Made by a program: the position numbers and the translations under genes. A stretch of DNA of 64,000 nt from Anaeramoeba flamelloides (lineage: Eukaryota > Metamonada > Anaeramoebidae), in assembly GCA_027625915.1 (NCBI GenBank), contig JANTQA010000051.1:5766501-5830500 (forward strand), in the 5' to 3' direction. This document shows, piece after piece, positions 42,651 to 55,500 of the stretch. The notes beneath the pieces are model-generated. The model saw only the letters and a list, made by a program, of their open reading frames with translations, was not told the origin of the DNA and made no database searches. Position 1 is the first letter of the stretch; every line of letters begins with the position of its first letter.

Positions 42651-45600
42651 ATGTATAGATCTGTTCAGCAATTATGGAAACAAGAGAAAGTTGACTTTGA
42701 ATTAACAAAGCAAATGATCGTTGGTATTTATCGACAGACATGCTTGAGTGGAGTAAACTTTTCAGAGAACTATATTCAAAAGCATTCCAAAAGCATCCAA
42801 AACATCAAGCTCTTGAAAATGCCTTCAAGGTGTGGGAATTATTTAACCGAAGATCTCCCAAATCTCAAAATATATGAGCTGTATGAAAGTACATTAAATA
42901 TTAACACATTAACTGATCAGAATAAGCAACGTATCGAAGACGAGAAGTCTTTGCAAAATTTTGGATTAATTACAGGCTCGATTGATCGCTTTGTTGAGGA
43001 GTTGTCAAATACAGAAATTTTAATTGAATTTTTAATTCCAGAGTTTTGTACAAGATTCAGATCTTCACCCTGGATCCCTTTGCTTCATTTAATTCTTGTC
43101 TTATTTAATTATTCCTTTTACCAGCAAGCCAAAGTCTTTAAATATTTGCACAGAGTCATCGAATACCAATCAAGCAAGCAGTTATTAATTGAATCGATCT
43201 TGGGCCATTTAAACGAATTATCAGAAACACTCACAAACGAGCAAAGAAGGAGCAGCTCAATTTTTTTGGGCTATTGCTTTTCTCGTTTTGACAAGCATTG
43301 GCTCCCACCTTGCTTTTTGAAATCATTAGGCCCTTGTTTGCCATTGTCTTTAATTGAAGGAAAAGAAAAATGCTCAAACACTGAAGCTACCGAATTGTTT
43401 TTAAAGGTTTATTTGGAAAAGGATAAGCAATTGTCTTTAGAAACTGCAAATAATAGGTTTTTTATTAATTTTTTTTTAGATCCACTAATTTATTTTTCTT
43501 CAAAGTTTAACAAGAATAAAAAAGAAAAAGTAAAACAAAATGAAAACGAAAATGAAAATGAAAATGAAAATGAAAAGGAAAAGGAAAAGGGCTTTGAAAA
43601 TGAACAAGAAATTTTAATAAACAACCAGGCAACTATCGATGAGTGTTTCACATTAAGCTGCATTTTATCCGGCTTATTAGACATTTTGGATCAGCCAATA
43701 ATCGGTAAATATATTGCATTGTTTTTAATTTTTTGGTGCCCCATCAAGCAATTTGATGAAATAAAGCAAAGCCAACAGCAAGAGTTACCAAAATTATGGA
43801 TTATTGATTATTTATATACCTATTTACAAAAAGCGCCAATTTATTACAAAAGAAGACTCAAGTCACAAGCAGTGTTATTAGAATTAAACATCTTGTGCCA
43901 TTATACAAACAACCATGGGGCAATAACAGGGAAACAGCTACAAATTGTTTTAAAATCTTTGGATAAGAGGATCGATTTAACAAAAAAGAGACTATTTCGA
44001 TTGTTTTGTTTAAAATCTGAATTTCCCGATCATTTTTATATTCGAGATTTATTATTTGGGAATTTTTTCATTCCAAGATTATCAATCTCGTTTTTAGATT
44101 CCTCGCAGTATTTGGTTCGGAATTTTATTTTATTTAAATGCAATACATCATTTGATATTTGGCAAGAATTTTTACAAAGCAAATCCAAAAGGCCCATCAC
44201 TGATTTAAATTTTTTTACAGATAATTCCAAAAAAAATCATTATAAATTAAGATTTAGAACCAATAAACCGATATTTTATTTACAAAAATCACAAAACCAA
44301 GAAACCAATTTTGTCTTTTTAATCAACTTTGATGAAAATAATGGCACTGTTTCTTTTTTTGTTGGTGCAAGGTTATTAAATTCGTTTAAAAAAAAGATTA
44401 ATCCCAAAAAAAAAGATCAGAATTCGAAGAATTATAAAAATTCAAATAATGGCAAAAGCAACAAGGAAGATAAAGGGAAAAATGAGGAAAGTGGGGGCAC
44501 AATGAACAAACAGACATATTATTGGGAGCATATCATCATCTTTGATGAAAACTATTCGGAAATGATCAACCGAGAACAAAGATTCCCAGAATTAACACAC
44601 ATCTTACCCCTAAGCCCAACACTTATATCTTACACAAAGCTATTGAATGAATTAACCCAAATGCTCGAATTAACAAACCCCTTTGAAGCCACTGTTAATA
44701 AGCTAATTTTAGGAGGATTTTCATCCAATGAAGAAACGATCAAGGAACAAAGCAAAATGCAAAATAATAAATTTCAACAAGTAATAAATTTTAATGGGGT
44801 AATTTCAAATCTAAACGAATTTCTATCACTATTAAAAATTGAATTAAAAAATAATTTATACCAAATAATTTTAAATAACAATTTTGAGAGTGAAATTGAA
44901 TTTAAAATTGAAAAGGAAATTGAAGTCCAAAGCACGAATGAAAGCCAAAACACGAATGAAAATAAAAATGAAAAAGAAAGTACGATCAAGTTCATTGACA
45001 AATGTTTAATCAAATGGGGCGCTAGAAAGGAAAACGACTATAAATGCTATTTTAACCAACAAAGAGCAATTTTTTCGTCATTGTTGAAAAAAGTTCTTTT
45101 AGTCGTAGGCCCCCCAGGCACTGGCAAGACATTCACAATTGAAAAAATCATAAATTTACATAAAAATAATCAAAAAAAAATCTTAATAATCACTCATTCC
45201 AATCTAGCCCTCGATTCCATTTTAAATAAACTCGTGGTTAATAACAATATTGATACAGATTCTGCATTTCGACTTGGATCACAATCAAAGTTAAAAAATG
45301 CTGAAGGCTTCTTATTTAAATCCCATTTGGAATTAAAATTACAGCATTTTGATACTATATTAAATAATCTGGACAAGTGTAACAAACCAATCAAAACAAT
45401 ACCAGATAAATTGAAAGATAACAACAATAGGAATGATACTAATAACAATAGGAATAGGAATAGGAATAGGAACCAGAATCGAATAAATTGGAAAAAGAGG
45501 ATCAGGATCATTCAAGAATTTTTTGAATTGGTGTTAAACCCAACAATCAAACAATATGACATTAATAAAAAAAATAATAATATTACTCTTGAAGAAAATT

Positions 45601-46760
45601 TGAATTACTTTTCAAACCAATTAGGTATACCCACTGAATTCATTAGTTGCCAAAATCATATCGATAATTTAATTATAGATTTAGAATATTTATTAAAAAT
45701 ATGTAATTTTTTCCAATTAAATAATTATTATAAAAGGTTGCAGTTAGCAAAAGAGACCCAATTAATATTTGCAACGATTTCAGGAATTTCAATTTATTAT
45801 CCCATGTTGAAAAATATTAGTTTTGATTTAATGATCATTGAAGAAGCTTCAAAAATTTTAGAAACTGAAATGATCTTGCCATTATCTTTAAAACCAAAGG
45901 CAATTGTTTTTGTTGGCGATCATAAGCAATTATCACCCATAGTGAAAAAAGAGGATATGCGTGGATATGCTACATATAATAGATCCATTTTTGAACGCTT
46001 TCTACGAGTAGGCTGCAAGCCTATTGTTTTAAATATACAGGGAAGAGCTATACCCCAAATATGTGATATATACCGGTGGAGATACAATAAGGAAATTTTA
46101 CTAGATTTTAATAAAAATGAATCTAATGATAAATTTTCGTTTTTAAAAAATAGAATTCAATTTGTAAATATAACAAATTCAAAAAGTAGAATCGGCGAAA
46201 CCAATTTGATTGAAGCCGAATGGATAATTTCCTTTGTGAAATACCTTTTGCTATATAATGTGAATCCCAATGAAATCACAATCCTAACACCTTATAAAAA
46301 GCAAAAGGCATTCATAATAAGCCTATTCCAAAAGCAATTCAAATTAAACCAAGAACTCATCCCTTCTCAAATATGCACAGTAGACGAATACCAAGGCTTG
46401 GAAAATGAAATAATATTGATTTCCTTAGTGGCCACGGGACAAAGGCCTTCTTGGTTTTTACAGAATTCAAATAGGATAACAGTGCTGACTTCTAGAGCTA
46501 AAAAGGCTCTTTTTATTTTTGGCAAGTATTCCACTTTTAAAAAGTCTCAACAATGGGAAAAAATATACCAAATAATTAAGACTAAAAATTCATCAAAATT
46601 TTTAAAATTATTAAACTTTAAAACACAATCGTTTATCAATATAAACCAATACAAAAAATTTCAACTTGTATTTCCCAGTAACAATAGCAGTAGCGGCAAC
46701 AACAATAATAATCTGAATGGCCTGATTAATAATATTCAAAATATTCAGATAAAAAAATAA
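42651..46760 (+). CDS. AQR: Aquarius (AQR/IBP160)-type spliceosomal SF1 helicase
   Basis: Single-exon, 1369-residue protein (human AQR 1485). The N-terminal half is helical, ARM-like. DSSQYLVRNFILFKC (about residue 483) matches AQR's DYLLRNFNLFR, and WEHIIIFDENYSEMI and NKLILGGF match later AQR landmarks. The helicase core has Walker A GPPGTGKT at 820-827, motif Ia LIITHSNLAL, a DEAA-like motif IIEEASKILETE (Glu1064-Glu1065), GDHKQLSPIV, RFLRVG, NIQGRAIPQICDIYRWRY, TVDEYQGLENE and VLTSRAKKALFIFG. THSN, QGRA and the WRY block are AQR hallmarks rather than SMG-1/UPF1 or SEN1 features. AQR binds intron RNA in the pre-catalytic spliceosome (family knowledge). Insertions: a Lys/Glu/Asn tract at ~287-320 and an Asn/Arg tract at ~924-944. 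The C-terminus is Asn-rich. Sequence divergence is notable, but the motifs look intact. Confidence 0.88.
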   Translation: MYRSVQQLWKQEKVDFELTKQMIVGIYRQTCLSGVNFSENYIQKHSKSIQNIKLLKMPSRCGNYLTEDLPNLKIYELYESTLNINTLTDQNKQRIEDEKSLQNFGLITGSIDRFVEELSNTEILIEFLIPEFCTRFRSSPWIPLLHLILVLFNYSFYQQAKVFKYLHRVIEYQSSKQLLIESILGHLNELSETLTNEQRRSSSIFLGYCFSRFDKHWLPPCFLKSLGPCLPLSLIEGKEKCSNTEATELFLKVYLEKDKQLSLETANNRFFINFFLDPLIYFSSKFNKNKKEKVKQNENENENENENEKEKEKGFENEQEILINNQATIDECFTLSCILSGLLDILDQPIIGKYIALFLIFWCPIKQFDEIKQSQQQELPKLWIIDYLYTYLQKAPIYYKRRLKSQAVLLELNILCHYTNNHGAITGKQLQIVLKSLDKRIDLTKKRLFRLFCLKSEFPDHFYIRDLLFGNFFIPRLSISFLDSSQYLVRNFILFKCNTSFDIWQEFLQSKSKRPITDLNFFTDNSKKNHYKLRFRTNKPIFYLQKSQNQETNFVFLINFDENNGTVSFFVGARLLNSFKKKINPKKKDQNSKNYKNSNNGKSNKEDKGKNEESGGTMNKQTYYWEHIIIFDENYSEMINREQRFPELTHILPLSPTLISYTKLLNELTQMLELTNPFEATVNKLILGGFSSNEETIKEQSKMQNNKFQQVINFNGVISNLNEFLSLLKIELKNNLYQIILNNNFESEIEFKIEKEIEVQSTNESQNTNENKNEKESTIKFIDKCLIKWGARKENDYKCYFNQQRAIFSSLLKKVLLVVGPPGTGKTFTIEKIINLHKNNQKKILIITHSNLALDSILNKLVVNNNIDTDSAFRLGSQSKLKNAEGFLFKSHLELKLQHFDTILNNLDKCNKPIKTIPDKLKDNNNRNDTNNNRNRNRNRNQNRINWKKRIRIIQEFFELVLNPTIKQYDINKKNNNITLEENLNYFSNQLGIPTEFISCQNHIDNLIIDLEYLLKICNFFQLNNYYKRLQLAKETQLIFATISGISIYYPMLKNISFDLMIIEEASKILETEMILPLSLKPKAIVFVGDHKQLSPIVKKEDMRGYATYNRSIFERFLRVGCKPIVLNIQGRAIPQICDIYRWRYNKEILLDFNKNESNDKFSFLKNRIQFVNITNSKSRIGETNLIEAEWIISFVKYLLLYNVNPNEITILTPYKKQKAFIISLFQKQFKLNQELIPSQICTVDEYQGLENEIILISLVATGQRPSWFLQNSNRITVLTSRAKKALFIFGKYSTFKKSQQWEKIYQIIKTKNSSKFLKLLNFKTQSFININQYKKFQLVFPSNNSSSGNNNNNLNGLINNIQNIQIKK

Positions 46761-47397
46761 TGCCTTATAATTTTTCTTTTTTTAACGCTTTTTAGAAACC
46801 TATATTAACTTTTTGGATTAAATCCATTTTCAAAAAAAGAAAATATATATTTGAATTTTCCTTATTTTTGAATTTTCCATAGTTTCAATTCCGAATTAAA
46901 AATCATCTTTTTTCCTTTTTTTTTTTCTTATTTTTTTTTTATATTTAATAAAAAACATAACTTTTCTTTCTTACAAAATTATAATTACATTTTTACGAAT
47001 TTTTTTTTAAAAAAAAAAAAATTCGAAAAATTTAGAAATAGTATTGCTATCTATATTAATTTGATTTATGTAATTTAAATTACCAAGATTTTTTTTTAAA
47101 AAAATAAAACATAACAGATCCAAAAAAATACAGAGATCTGTTATTCAAACATTAATATTATAAATAAAATTAAAAATTTGTTTATTTTTTTTTTTTTTAT
47201 TTTTATTTTTTTTTTTTCAAAATTTTTGATTTGGTTTTCTTATTATGCTTTATCTAAAACCAAAGTCAAAAAATATTTTGAAAACTTTTTGTTTAAAATA
47301 CTTTTTATAAATCAGACTAACTCTATTTTCAAAACATATCATTTCAAAAAAGATACTGAAAACTAAATTTTGTGCAATTTAATTGATATAGTCTAAT

Positions 47398-47598
47398 TAC
47401 AGTCAGTTTCACTTTTAAGGCACAAACTTTCAACGAAATTTAAGGCACAAAAAAAATCTCAAATTAAGGCACATTTTTTGGAATTTTAATTTTTACAATT
47501 TATTTTACTAGAATCTGAATTTTGTGCCTTAATTTGAGATTTTTTTTTTGCCTTAAATTTCGTTGAAAGTTTGTGCCTTAAAAGTGAAACTGACTGTA
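47398..47598. mobile_element. Foldback MITE (TACAGTCAG family), copy 7, best preserved
   Basis: TACAGTCAGTTTCAC at the left and GTGAAACTGACTGTA at the right. The arms match almost perfectly (AAGGCACAAACTTTCAACG mirrored by CGTTGAAAGTTTGTGCCTT). It is probably the youngest copy in the window. Confidence 0.92.
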
Positions 47599-48622
47599 AG
47601 GGATTTGAGTTATCATAATTTTTTTGATATTAACGTATGTTTTAATTAGGTGTAAATGAGATTAATGTACAATACCTCAAATAGTTTCTGTGACTCTCAA
47701 AATCTATTAAGTATTGTTGAACAACTATTTATTATATTGTTTACTAAAAATCACAATTAATTTTGGAAATTTTGGATTTTTTTTTTAATAACTTTCAAGA
47801 AATTAAACAATAGAAACCAAAATAAAAATATACTCAGAAACATATTTGTAATAATCTTAAATTAGTGTTTAACAATTCACAGGTTTCAAAGATTAACTCA
47901 ATAATTAAAAACATAAAACCCCAAAGATTGAGTATTTTTGTTTCCTTTTTATAAAGTTAATTCTAATATCAATGTATTTCTATTTATTTCTGAAACAATC
48001 GGTCAAAAAAATCTATTGGTTAATTATTTAATTGTTTAAAAACATTGTATTTTTTTTAACAATTAATCTACATTTCAGGAATAATTTAAAAACAAATTTA
48101 AGAAATATATTTTACAACTTTGAAGTCTGGAAATTGGTGGTTTAACATTTAAATTTATCGCAAAATGTCTGTATTGTACCAAATAGTTTTGTTTTTTTAT
48201 CAATTCAATATATTGTTTATCATCTATGAGATCATTCTTATTTTCTATTTTAACTAACGAGATCTAAAAGACATTTTAGCGTATTGAATACTAATTTAAT
48301 TTATCTTTCATTAAAACATATTTTAATATAATTGTTTACATTGGTAAACATTAATCCCCCAAACCAATGAAATTATTGTATTCAAGAAAAAATATAAATA
48401 ATTTAAAAACAATGATGAATTATACTAAAAAAATAACTTTTTAATGAATTTACATGAATTTCCCCATAAAATTCTTGAATATGCTTGAGATGGCGGATGA
48501 AAAATTACTCTCGATTTAAAAGTATAAGATACAAATAGATTTATCAAGTGAAAGGAGTAAATAAGGAAAAGTAGTCAAAAATAATAAAAAAAGAGAAAAA
48601 AAAATAATTAAAATAAGTAAAT

Positions 48623-48626
<4 letters not shown>

Positions 48627-48674
<48 letters not shown>
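48627..48674. repeat. (AT)24 microsatellite
   Basis: Uninterrupted alternating A/T for 48 nt in an intergenic region. It would readily form a cruciform or slip in replication. Confidence 0.95.
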
Positions 48675-48676
<2 letters not shown>

Positions 48677-51379
48677 TTGATATGACTTAATTAAAAATTA
48701 ACTACATCATGAAAATACAGGAGGAGTAAAAAATTGATCTAAATATTATCAATAATGAATATAAATTTCACTTTCTAGGATTAATCATTAGTATTCTAAT
48801 GTGATGAGTTTTTTTTTTAAATATAAAAAAATCGAGTAAAATATTTGGTTTTACTCATTTTTTTTGAATTATGGATAAGCTAACGAAACATGAAGTCAAA
48901 TAAAATAGAACACCTAGGTTTTTTAGGAGTAAAAAGAAAAGAGAAAAATACAAGAGTTTCCGTATTCTTTTAAATTAAAACAATAAAAAAAAACCTTAAC
49001 TAACTCAGAGAGTTGGGTTAATAGTTAACTGATTTTTAATATATTTATATATTAAAACTCTTTCTCGGTCAAAGAGGCCCAGTTTTATGGAAAAAATCGA
49101 GCATATTCCCTGGTTTTAATTCATTATTATCTCAAAATAAATTTTCTATTTTTAAATCTGATCATTTTTTCTAATTTTGTAAATTTTTTTATCTCATTTC
49201 GTAAAATTGTTTTTTTGCAGATTTTGCTTTGAATTTTTTTTTTTTGCTTTTTGCTTTTTCCTTTCTTTTTCTTCTCTTTTCTGTTCTTTTTTTTCTTCTT
49301 TATTCTTTTTAAAAATCAAATTTAAAAAAATATTCCGGTTGAAATTCCAAATTAACATCGAAAAAATGGTGGCTTTGTAATTGATTTAACAATTCATATA
49401 TTTAATATTAAAAAAAATATTGTTAAAAATTTTAATTTCCCGATGAAATTAAGAATTTATCTATGAGTCATTACTATGAAAGTAGTACCAAAAATTTTTT
49501 AATTTTTTTTTTTTTTTTGAAATTTAATGTTTGTTCAAGTATTTCTTGTATGAATCTCAATTCTAATCCTACGTTTATTATTTAGTCTTATTTCTCAACA
49601 ATCAATTTTTTGGTTGATTCTTAAAAATAAAGTGAATTTTTGATTTTTTGCTATTTTCCTTTTGAGTGAAATGGATTTTATATATCTATTGTTATTTTAA
49701 GAATCTTATGTTGTAAAATTGTTTATTATTGTTTTTTCTTTTAATACCTGAAGATTTCTAATAGTTAGAACTTTTATGAAAAATTCTCAACAAAAACATT
49801 AAATTTCATCATTTTTTTTTATTAGATTCAAGTGTTTTTGTTTATTTTTTATAAGAATAACTTAAAAGTTCAAGATATTGTTAAAAAAAAATTAAAAATA
49901 AAATTGTAAAATACTTTTTTACACAATTATTGGAATTTAATCTCTTAAAATATCAACATATTAAGTTATCAAAGAATAAAATCATAAAATATAATTTTTG
50001 TAAATATTATTTCATAATTAAGTATTTGGGTTTAATTTAAAGTGTTATTAAGTTATAATTATTTGAAAACTTCTCTAGAAGATCTTTTAGGAGAATAAAA
50101 ATATCAAAAAGTTATTAAAGTCTTAAATCTTCAAAATTCTTAAAACAGAAAAGTTATTAGGAAAAATTTTTCCAAAAAAAAATAATGAATTTCTTCAAAA
50201 AATTAATGTTTTCAATAAAATAAATAAGAATTAAAGTGTTAATTGAGATACTTTATTTGGTTACAAGGACACTATTTTTATAATTTTTAATATTTAAATA
50301 GAGTATTCCTTTTGAACAGATATAAAAATAAAAAAAAAAAAAAAAAAAAAACGATTTTAATAACTTTATCAACCCACCTTTAATGTTTTTAAAATGCGAG
50401 TATAGTTATCGAATTTAGAGAAATATCATCATTCTTAAATACATATTTTATTAGATAGATTTTTTTTGGTTTATTGGATAATTTAATTGTTTTTTTGTAT
50501 TTTTATTATCCTTAATATAATTTTTTTTTTTTTTAGATACAATTACATTTTTTGTGAATTATTGGGAAAGATGGATTTTTATTTATAATTATCTTTAGGA
50601 TGTCGGACATAAATTAATCCACATCATTTGAGAAAAAATCTACTGTTTAATATTAGTTGAGTTTTTTCTGATCAGTTATTTCACGATGAACTTATTTTTT
50701 TTTGGAAGAAAGAAAAATTTTTCTTGATAATTTGTATTTATTTTTCAGTTATCTTCTTTACTCATATGAACTAATAATAATCTTGAAATTAAAATTTGTA
50801 TTGGATTTTCCAAGTAATAATAACTTTCAATGAGTTATTAATTGCAGAATATTAATAAATTACTGAAATTAAAAACCTTTTGTAATAATACTTTCTTATA
50901 TTTTATTTGGATATTACATCTTAAATTTATTTTTTTTACTGGTCAGTCATTCGAATAATTAATTTGAAATACTGTTAATTTAATAAAATCATAAATTTAT
51001 CTATGTTTTTTCTTCTTCATTACATCAAATTATTTGATAAAAACAAAAAAAAAACTTGTAAAGTGATTTATTTTAAATTCACTTTTTTCAGTAGTTATTA
51101 AATAGAGAAAATAAATAATGCAAATTGTTAGTAAATGTCATTTTTGCAAGAATTCAATAAAAAATGAAAAAAAATGATAAATTATATTTATTTCATCCCC
51201 TATTTAAAATATAATAATTTTTATAAAGTTTTGCAATAGTAAATAAATAAAGTTATTGATATTTTATAAAATAACTAAAAAGTATTAAATTCTAATAGAA
51301 AATAAAATATATATTTCAAATTTTTTTTAAAAAAGGGTTTAAAAAATGTACTTCGTTCCAAAAAATATCACCTTTAGGG

Positions 51380-51600
51380 AATTTTAAGAATCAAAAATGG
51401 TTAAAATTTTTAATCATAATATTAAAATGATTAAATCCAATGAATTTTTATCAACATTCTGTTTTTATTAAAGTACCTTTTTAAAATATTTTTTTTTGCA
51501 AAAAATCATAAATTATTTTCTTCTGATTCCATTAAATCAAAAAAAGAATTTTTTATTTGATTAAAAAGGCTGTTTTAAAAAAAAAAATTATTCTTTTTAA
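51380..51600. repeat. Dispersed repeat (pair with 34050-34290)
   Basis: Same orientation and order of blocks as 34050-34290 (AATATTAAAATGATTAAA, TTTTTATTAAAGTACCTTTT). Diverged, unclassified. Confidence 0.45.
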
Positions 51601-52558
51601 TTTTCAAAGTAAAATAATTTCCTTACTAGAAATAAACCCAAAAATAAAATGATTAGAGAAAAGAAAATCAAAAATAAAATCCCAAGTAGAAAAATCACAA
51701 AATATTTATTTTTTTGAAGATATTAAATACTTTTTAATAATTTAAAAAAAAAATATTTATTAATTATTAAATTTCGAGAATGAAGATATTCCCAGAAAAA
51801 CTGAAATTCAACAGGTCATAAGTTGAGACTTATTATTGAAATAACCAAAGAATCATTTCATTTCATTTCATGGAATCGAAAAAAAAAAAAAAAGAAAAGA
51901 AAAAAAAAGAAATTGAGGTTCTTTTTGAAAAAGAATCAAAATATGAATTCTAATATTGTATTTAAAGTCAATTACAACTATGGCAACAACAATTCTAATT
52001 AAATTGCCCCTATAAAAACAATCTTGTTTTTTAAAATAGAATGGAAAAAATTAAGTGGACAAATTCTGTGATCAATATCATATTTATTGATGAATGACAA
52101 TTCTTGTATTATACCATCCGTGGCTCTTTACTAAAAATTATTCTTCCAGAAAAAAATTATTGAGGGATTTGATATCAAAATTATTTAAAAAATAAAAAGT
52201 CAAAAAAAGTCATAATTATTTCCAGATAAATCAAAAATATTTATATTATTGCTTCAAAACAACATCCTAAGAATCTGAACTAATGTTAAGAATTTGTTTT
52301 GTCAGTTAAAAAAACTTTTGGTGTGTCCACCCTTATTTGAGAAACAAATTTTGTAATGTTTAGTCTTTACTTCAATAGATTGTACTTTTTCAAGACAATT
52401 CTTTCCTTGCCGCTTTTTCAGTGAACTACAGAAGCAAAATCAAATACAATAAAAAATAAATATTCTAATTTTAATCATTTTTTAATCGTTTTCCTTCAAA
52501 CTTTACCAAATTATTTCGAAATTGTATTCAATACCCAACCGATTTAGAATTGTCCTTA

Positions 52559-55500
52559 ATGTCAAACCGAAATAGTTTATACAAACTAGTTCTTATTGGT
52601 AATTTTTTCAGACTCACGACAGCATAGCAAACTTTTATTCAAGGCATTTCTTGCTTGCAACAATTGCTAATATATTTTTTTCTTTTTTAAAAAATATTTT
52701 TATTTACCAATAGGTGATTCGGGTGTCGGTAAAACAAATCTTTTAACACGTTTTTGTCGGTTTGTGGAATCTTTTTATCTTTTTTTTTTTTTTTTTTTTT
52801 TTTTTTTGTTTTGTCTTCAAAAGCTTTTTCTTGTGTGATTATTGTAAAAACCATAATTTCTTTTGTTCATGATTTTTTTCTTTTTATTTTAGAAATGAAT
52901 TTAATATAGGATCTAAAATGACTATCGGTGTTGAATTTGCTTCAAAAACAATGGAAATTGAAAACACTACGATCAAAGCACAAGTTTGGGTACATTTTTT
53001 CATAAATCAAAAGAAAAAAACAAAAAAAATAAAAAAAATAAGCAACTAAAAACAACTTTCCAAAAACAATGATCAAACAAACCTAATTTTTTTTTTTTTT
53101 TTTTTTTCAATTGTTTTCTTAATTAAATTGAAATAGGACACAGCTGGCCAAGTGAGATCTTTTACATTTTTCTAAATTTTTAAATATTGTATTCTTCTTT
53201 TTATTTTGTGAATGTTCTTTTTTTTCAGTTCATTTTTCAAAAGTTGTTGATTAAAATTGAAGAGATCAATTTTTTTTTAACACCCAACCGAACTTTCAAG
53301 AAAACAAGATGAACCAAAAGGCAATTACATCTCAAAAATTAATACAATATTTCTTTTTTTAAAAATTTTTATAAATGCTGAGCTGGATTTCCAAATTTTT
53401 TACAAACCTTTCTCTTTACAAATATATTTTTTAAAATTATTCTTTAATTTGCAATTAGGAAAAATACCGAGCAATTACCAATACGTAAGTTTTAAATCAA
53501 TTTTTTGTTTTTTTTTTAAAACCTTTTTCCTCTTTTTGTTCAAATTTTATCTTATCCATTTACTCACACACCATTATTTATTCTTCAAAAAACCCTTCCA
53601 CACATTTACAAAGAAATTAGTTTTTGAAAAAACAACCCTTTTCCTAATTATTTTTGTTTACTGTTATATTCGAAACAAAAAATACAATTTTATCACACAA
53701 ATCCAAGAAGTAAGATCTCAAATAAATCTCTAAAAGTTTGATTTTCATTTTCAAATTGGGGTTTTGAAGATCTTAAATATAGTTTTTTTCAACTAATTTG
53801 AGGAAAAAAATATAAGGGAATTTGAAATAAAAAATGTTTAATTTATTAATTGGAAAATTACAGTATTGAAAAACAATAAATTCAAATTATGTAAATCAAA
53901 ATAATTTTCAATAGTCTTTACTGGTATTTCAATTAATAATGGGAAAAAATTTTCGCTTCATCTTCCTTTTTGCTATTTTTCCTTTCCAAATAGGGTTTTG
54001 AAAGAAGTGGGTTGTAATTTGTGGTTTCGATTTCTATTTGGAATAGGAAAATGAAAATGAAGTGAAAAATTTTTCCCAATTATTAATTCAAATACCAGTA
54101 ATATAAAAATTAAACTATTCGAAAGAGCTTAAGGCTCCTACTATCGCCATACATTTCAATAAAAAAAACAATTACATATATAAACCTATACTCTAGAAAG
54201 AAACTTTTTGGATTAAAATTGATTTTGAATGTAAAAATAGCAAAATACTTAAAAATTAGCAACAACGATTACAAATAAGGAATCAAAAAAAGTAAACTAT
54301 TTTTTTACTAGATACAAAATGGAAAATTATCACAAAAAAATTGGAAAAAAATGCGCTTTTTGTATTTCCAGATCGTAAAAAAAAAAAATCTTATTTTTGA
54401 TATGCATTTTTAAGGTTACGTCAAATATTATTAAGATTTGTAAAAAATAATTGATAAATCTGAAAAATTTGTATTAAAGGAGCATTCCTAAAAGTATTAT
54501 TTCCAAAAATTTCAAAAAATTATCAATGCTACTTTAAAAATACACTTTTCTTTTTCAGGGCATTCTATTAAAACAAATCTGTTTTTTTGATCAAACTCAA
54601 TTTTTTGTTCATTTTTTATTTTTTTGGTTATTACGCCACCCTTAAGGTTTACATTTCTTGAAATGGGTATAAAAAGAGTATGTGTTTATCTTGTAATCAT
54701 CTGTTTGTCTATATACTATAAAGTCACCACGTATCAAAAGGTCCAAAAAATATTCTATTAAAAAAAAATGAGGAAGAAATCAGTTAAAATTATCAAAAAT
54801 TTATGAGTCTTTTTCATTTTTTCCATCTTTTCAAAATAAATAAGAATTTTTTTTTTGTTTTCTTAATAATTTTAATGATAAAAGAATTTTTACTAGAACA
54901 TTTGACACATTTTCAAGGAAGCAATTAAAATGTTGATAAAATCTTTTTTTTTTTTTAATAATTGAAAACACAACAATCAACAATAACAAAATATAAATAA
55001 AAAATTGAAAAAAGTGTTTTTTTTTTATTTATTTTCACATTTTAAAATAATTACAAACAAATGATTTCAAACTATCTAAATAAGGTTTCTGGTTGGAAAA
55101 TCATAAAACCAAAAATTTGGAAGTACGTGTTTATTCGAATCGAATAAAACTTTCTTAAAAGTTTGAAACCTGGATCGTATTCTTGTGTTTTTTTAAGACC
55201 AATAATTTGGGAGTTGTTCGTTGTTTCTATTACAATTTCCACTTCTTTTTGTTGGCTGAATCTGGCTCATTTTTTTTCATTTTTTTTGCGTTTTTTTCTT
55301 TTTTTTTTTCCAATAGATCGTACATGTTGATTATAATTCTAATTTTTTTTTTATCTTGAAGGTTTGAAAACTGCATAGTTACTATTCGAATTTTTTCTTT
55401 TTCATTTTTCCAGTGGATTGAGTTTTTTATTTTTCTAAACAAGAGTCTTTCAATTTATTTTTTTTGGTCATTCTTTGTTAGTTTTTTTGCGAGTTCTGTT

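Larger units (their letters stand above)
46761..52558. other. Intergenic region, low information
   Basis: About 5.8 kb of very AT-rich DNA between AQR and RAB11. It contains one foldback MITE (47398-47598), a 48-nt AT microsatellite (48627-48674), a ~240-bp dispersed repeat copy, and many A/T homopolymers. I see nothing else that looks like a gene or structured RNA. The last few hundred bases should include the RAB11 promoter. Confidence 0.55.

Noticed and set aside
48627-48674. AT microsatellite as a possible replication origin or centromere signal
   Set aside because: No supporting repeats or structure; simple slippage explains it.
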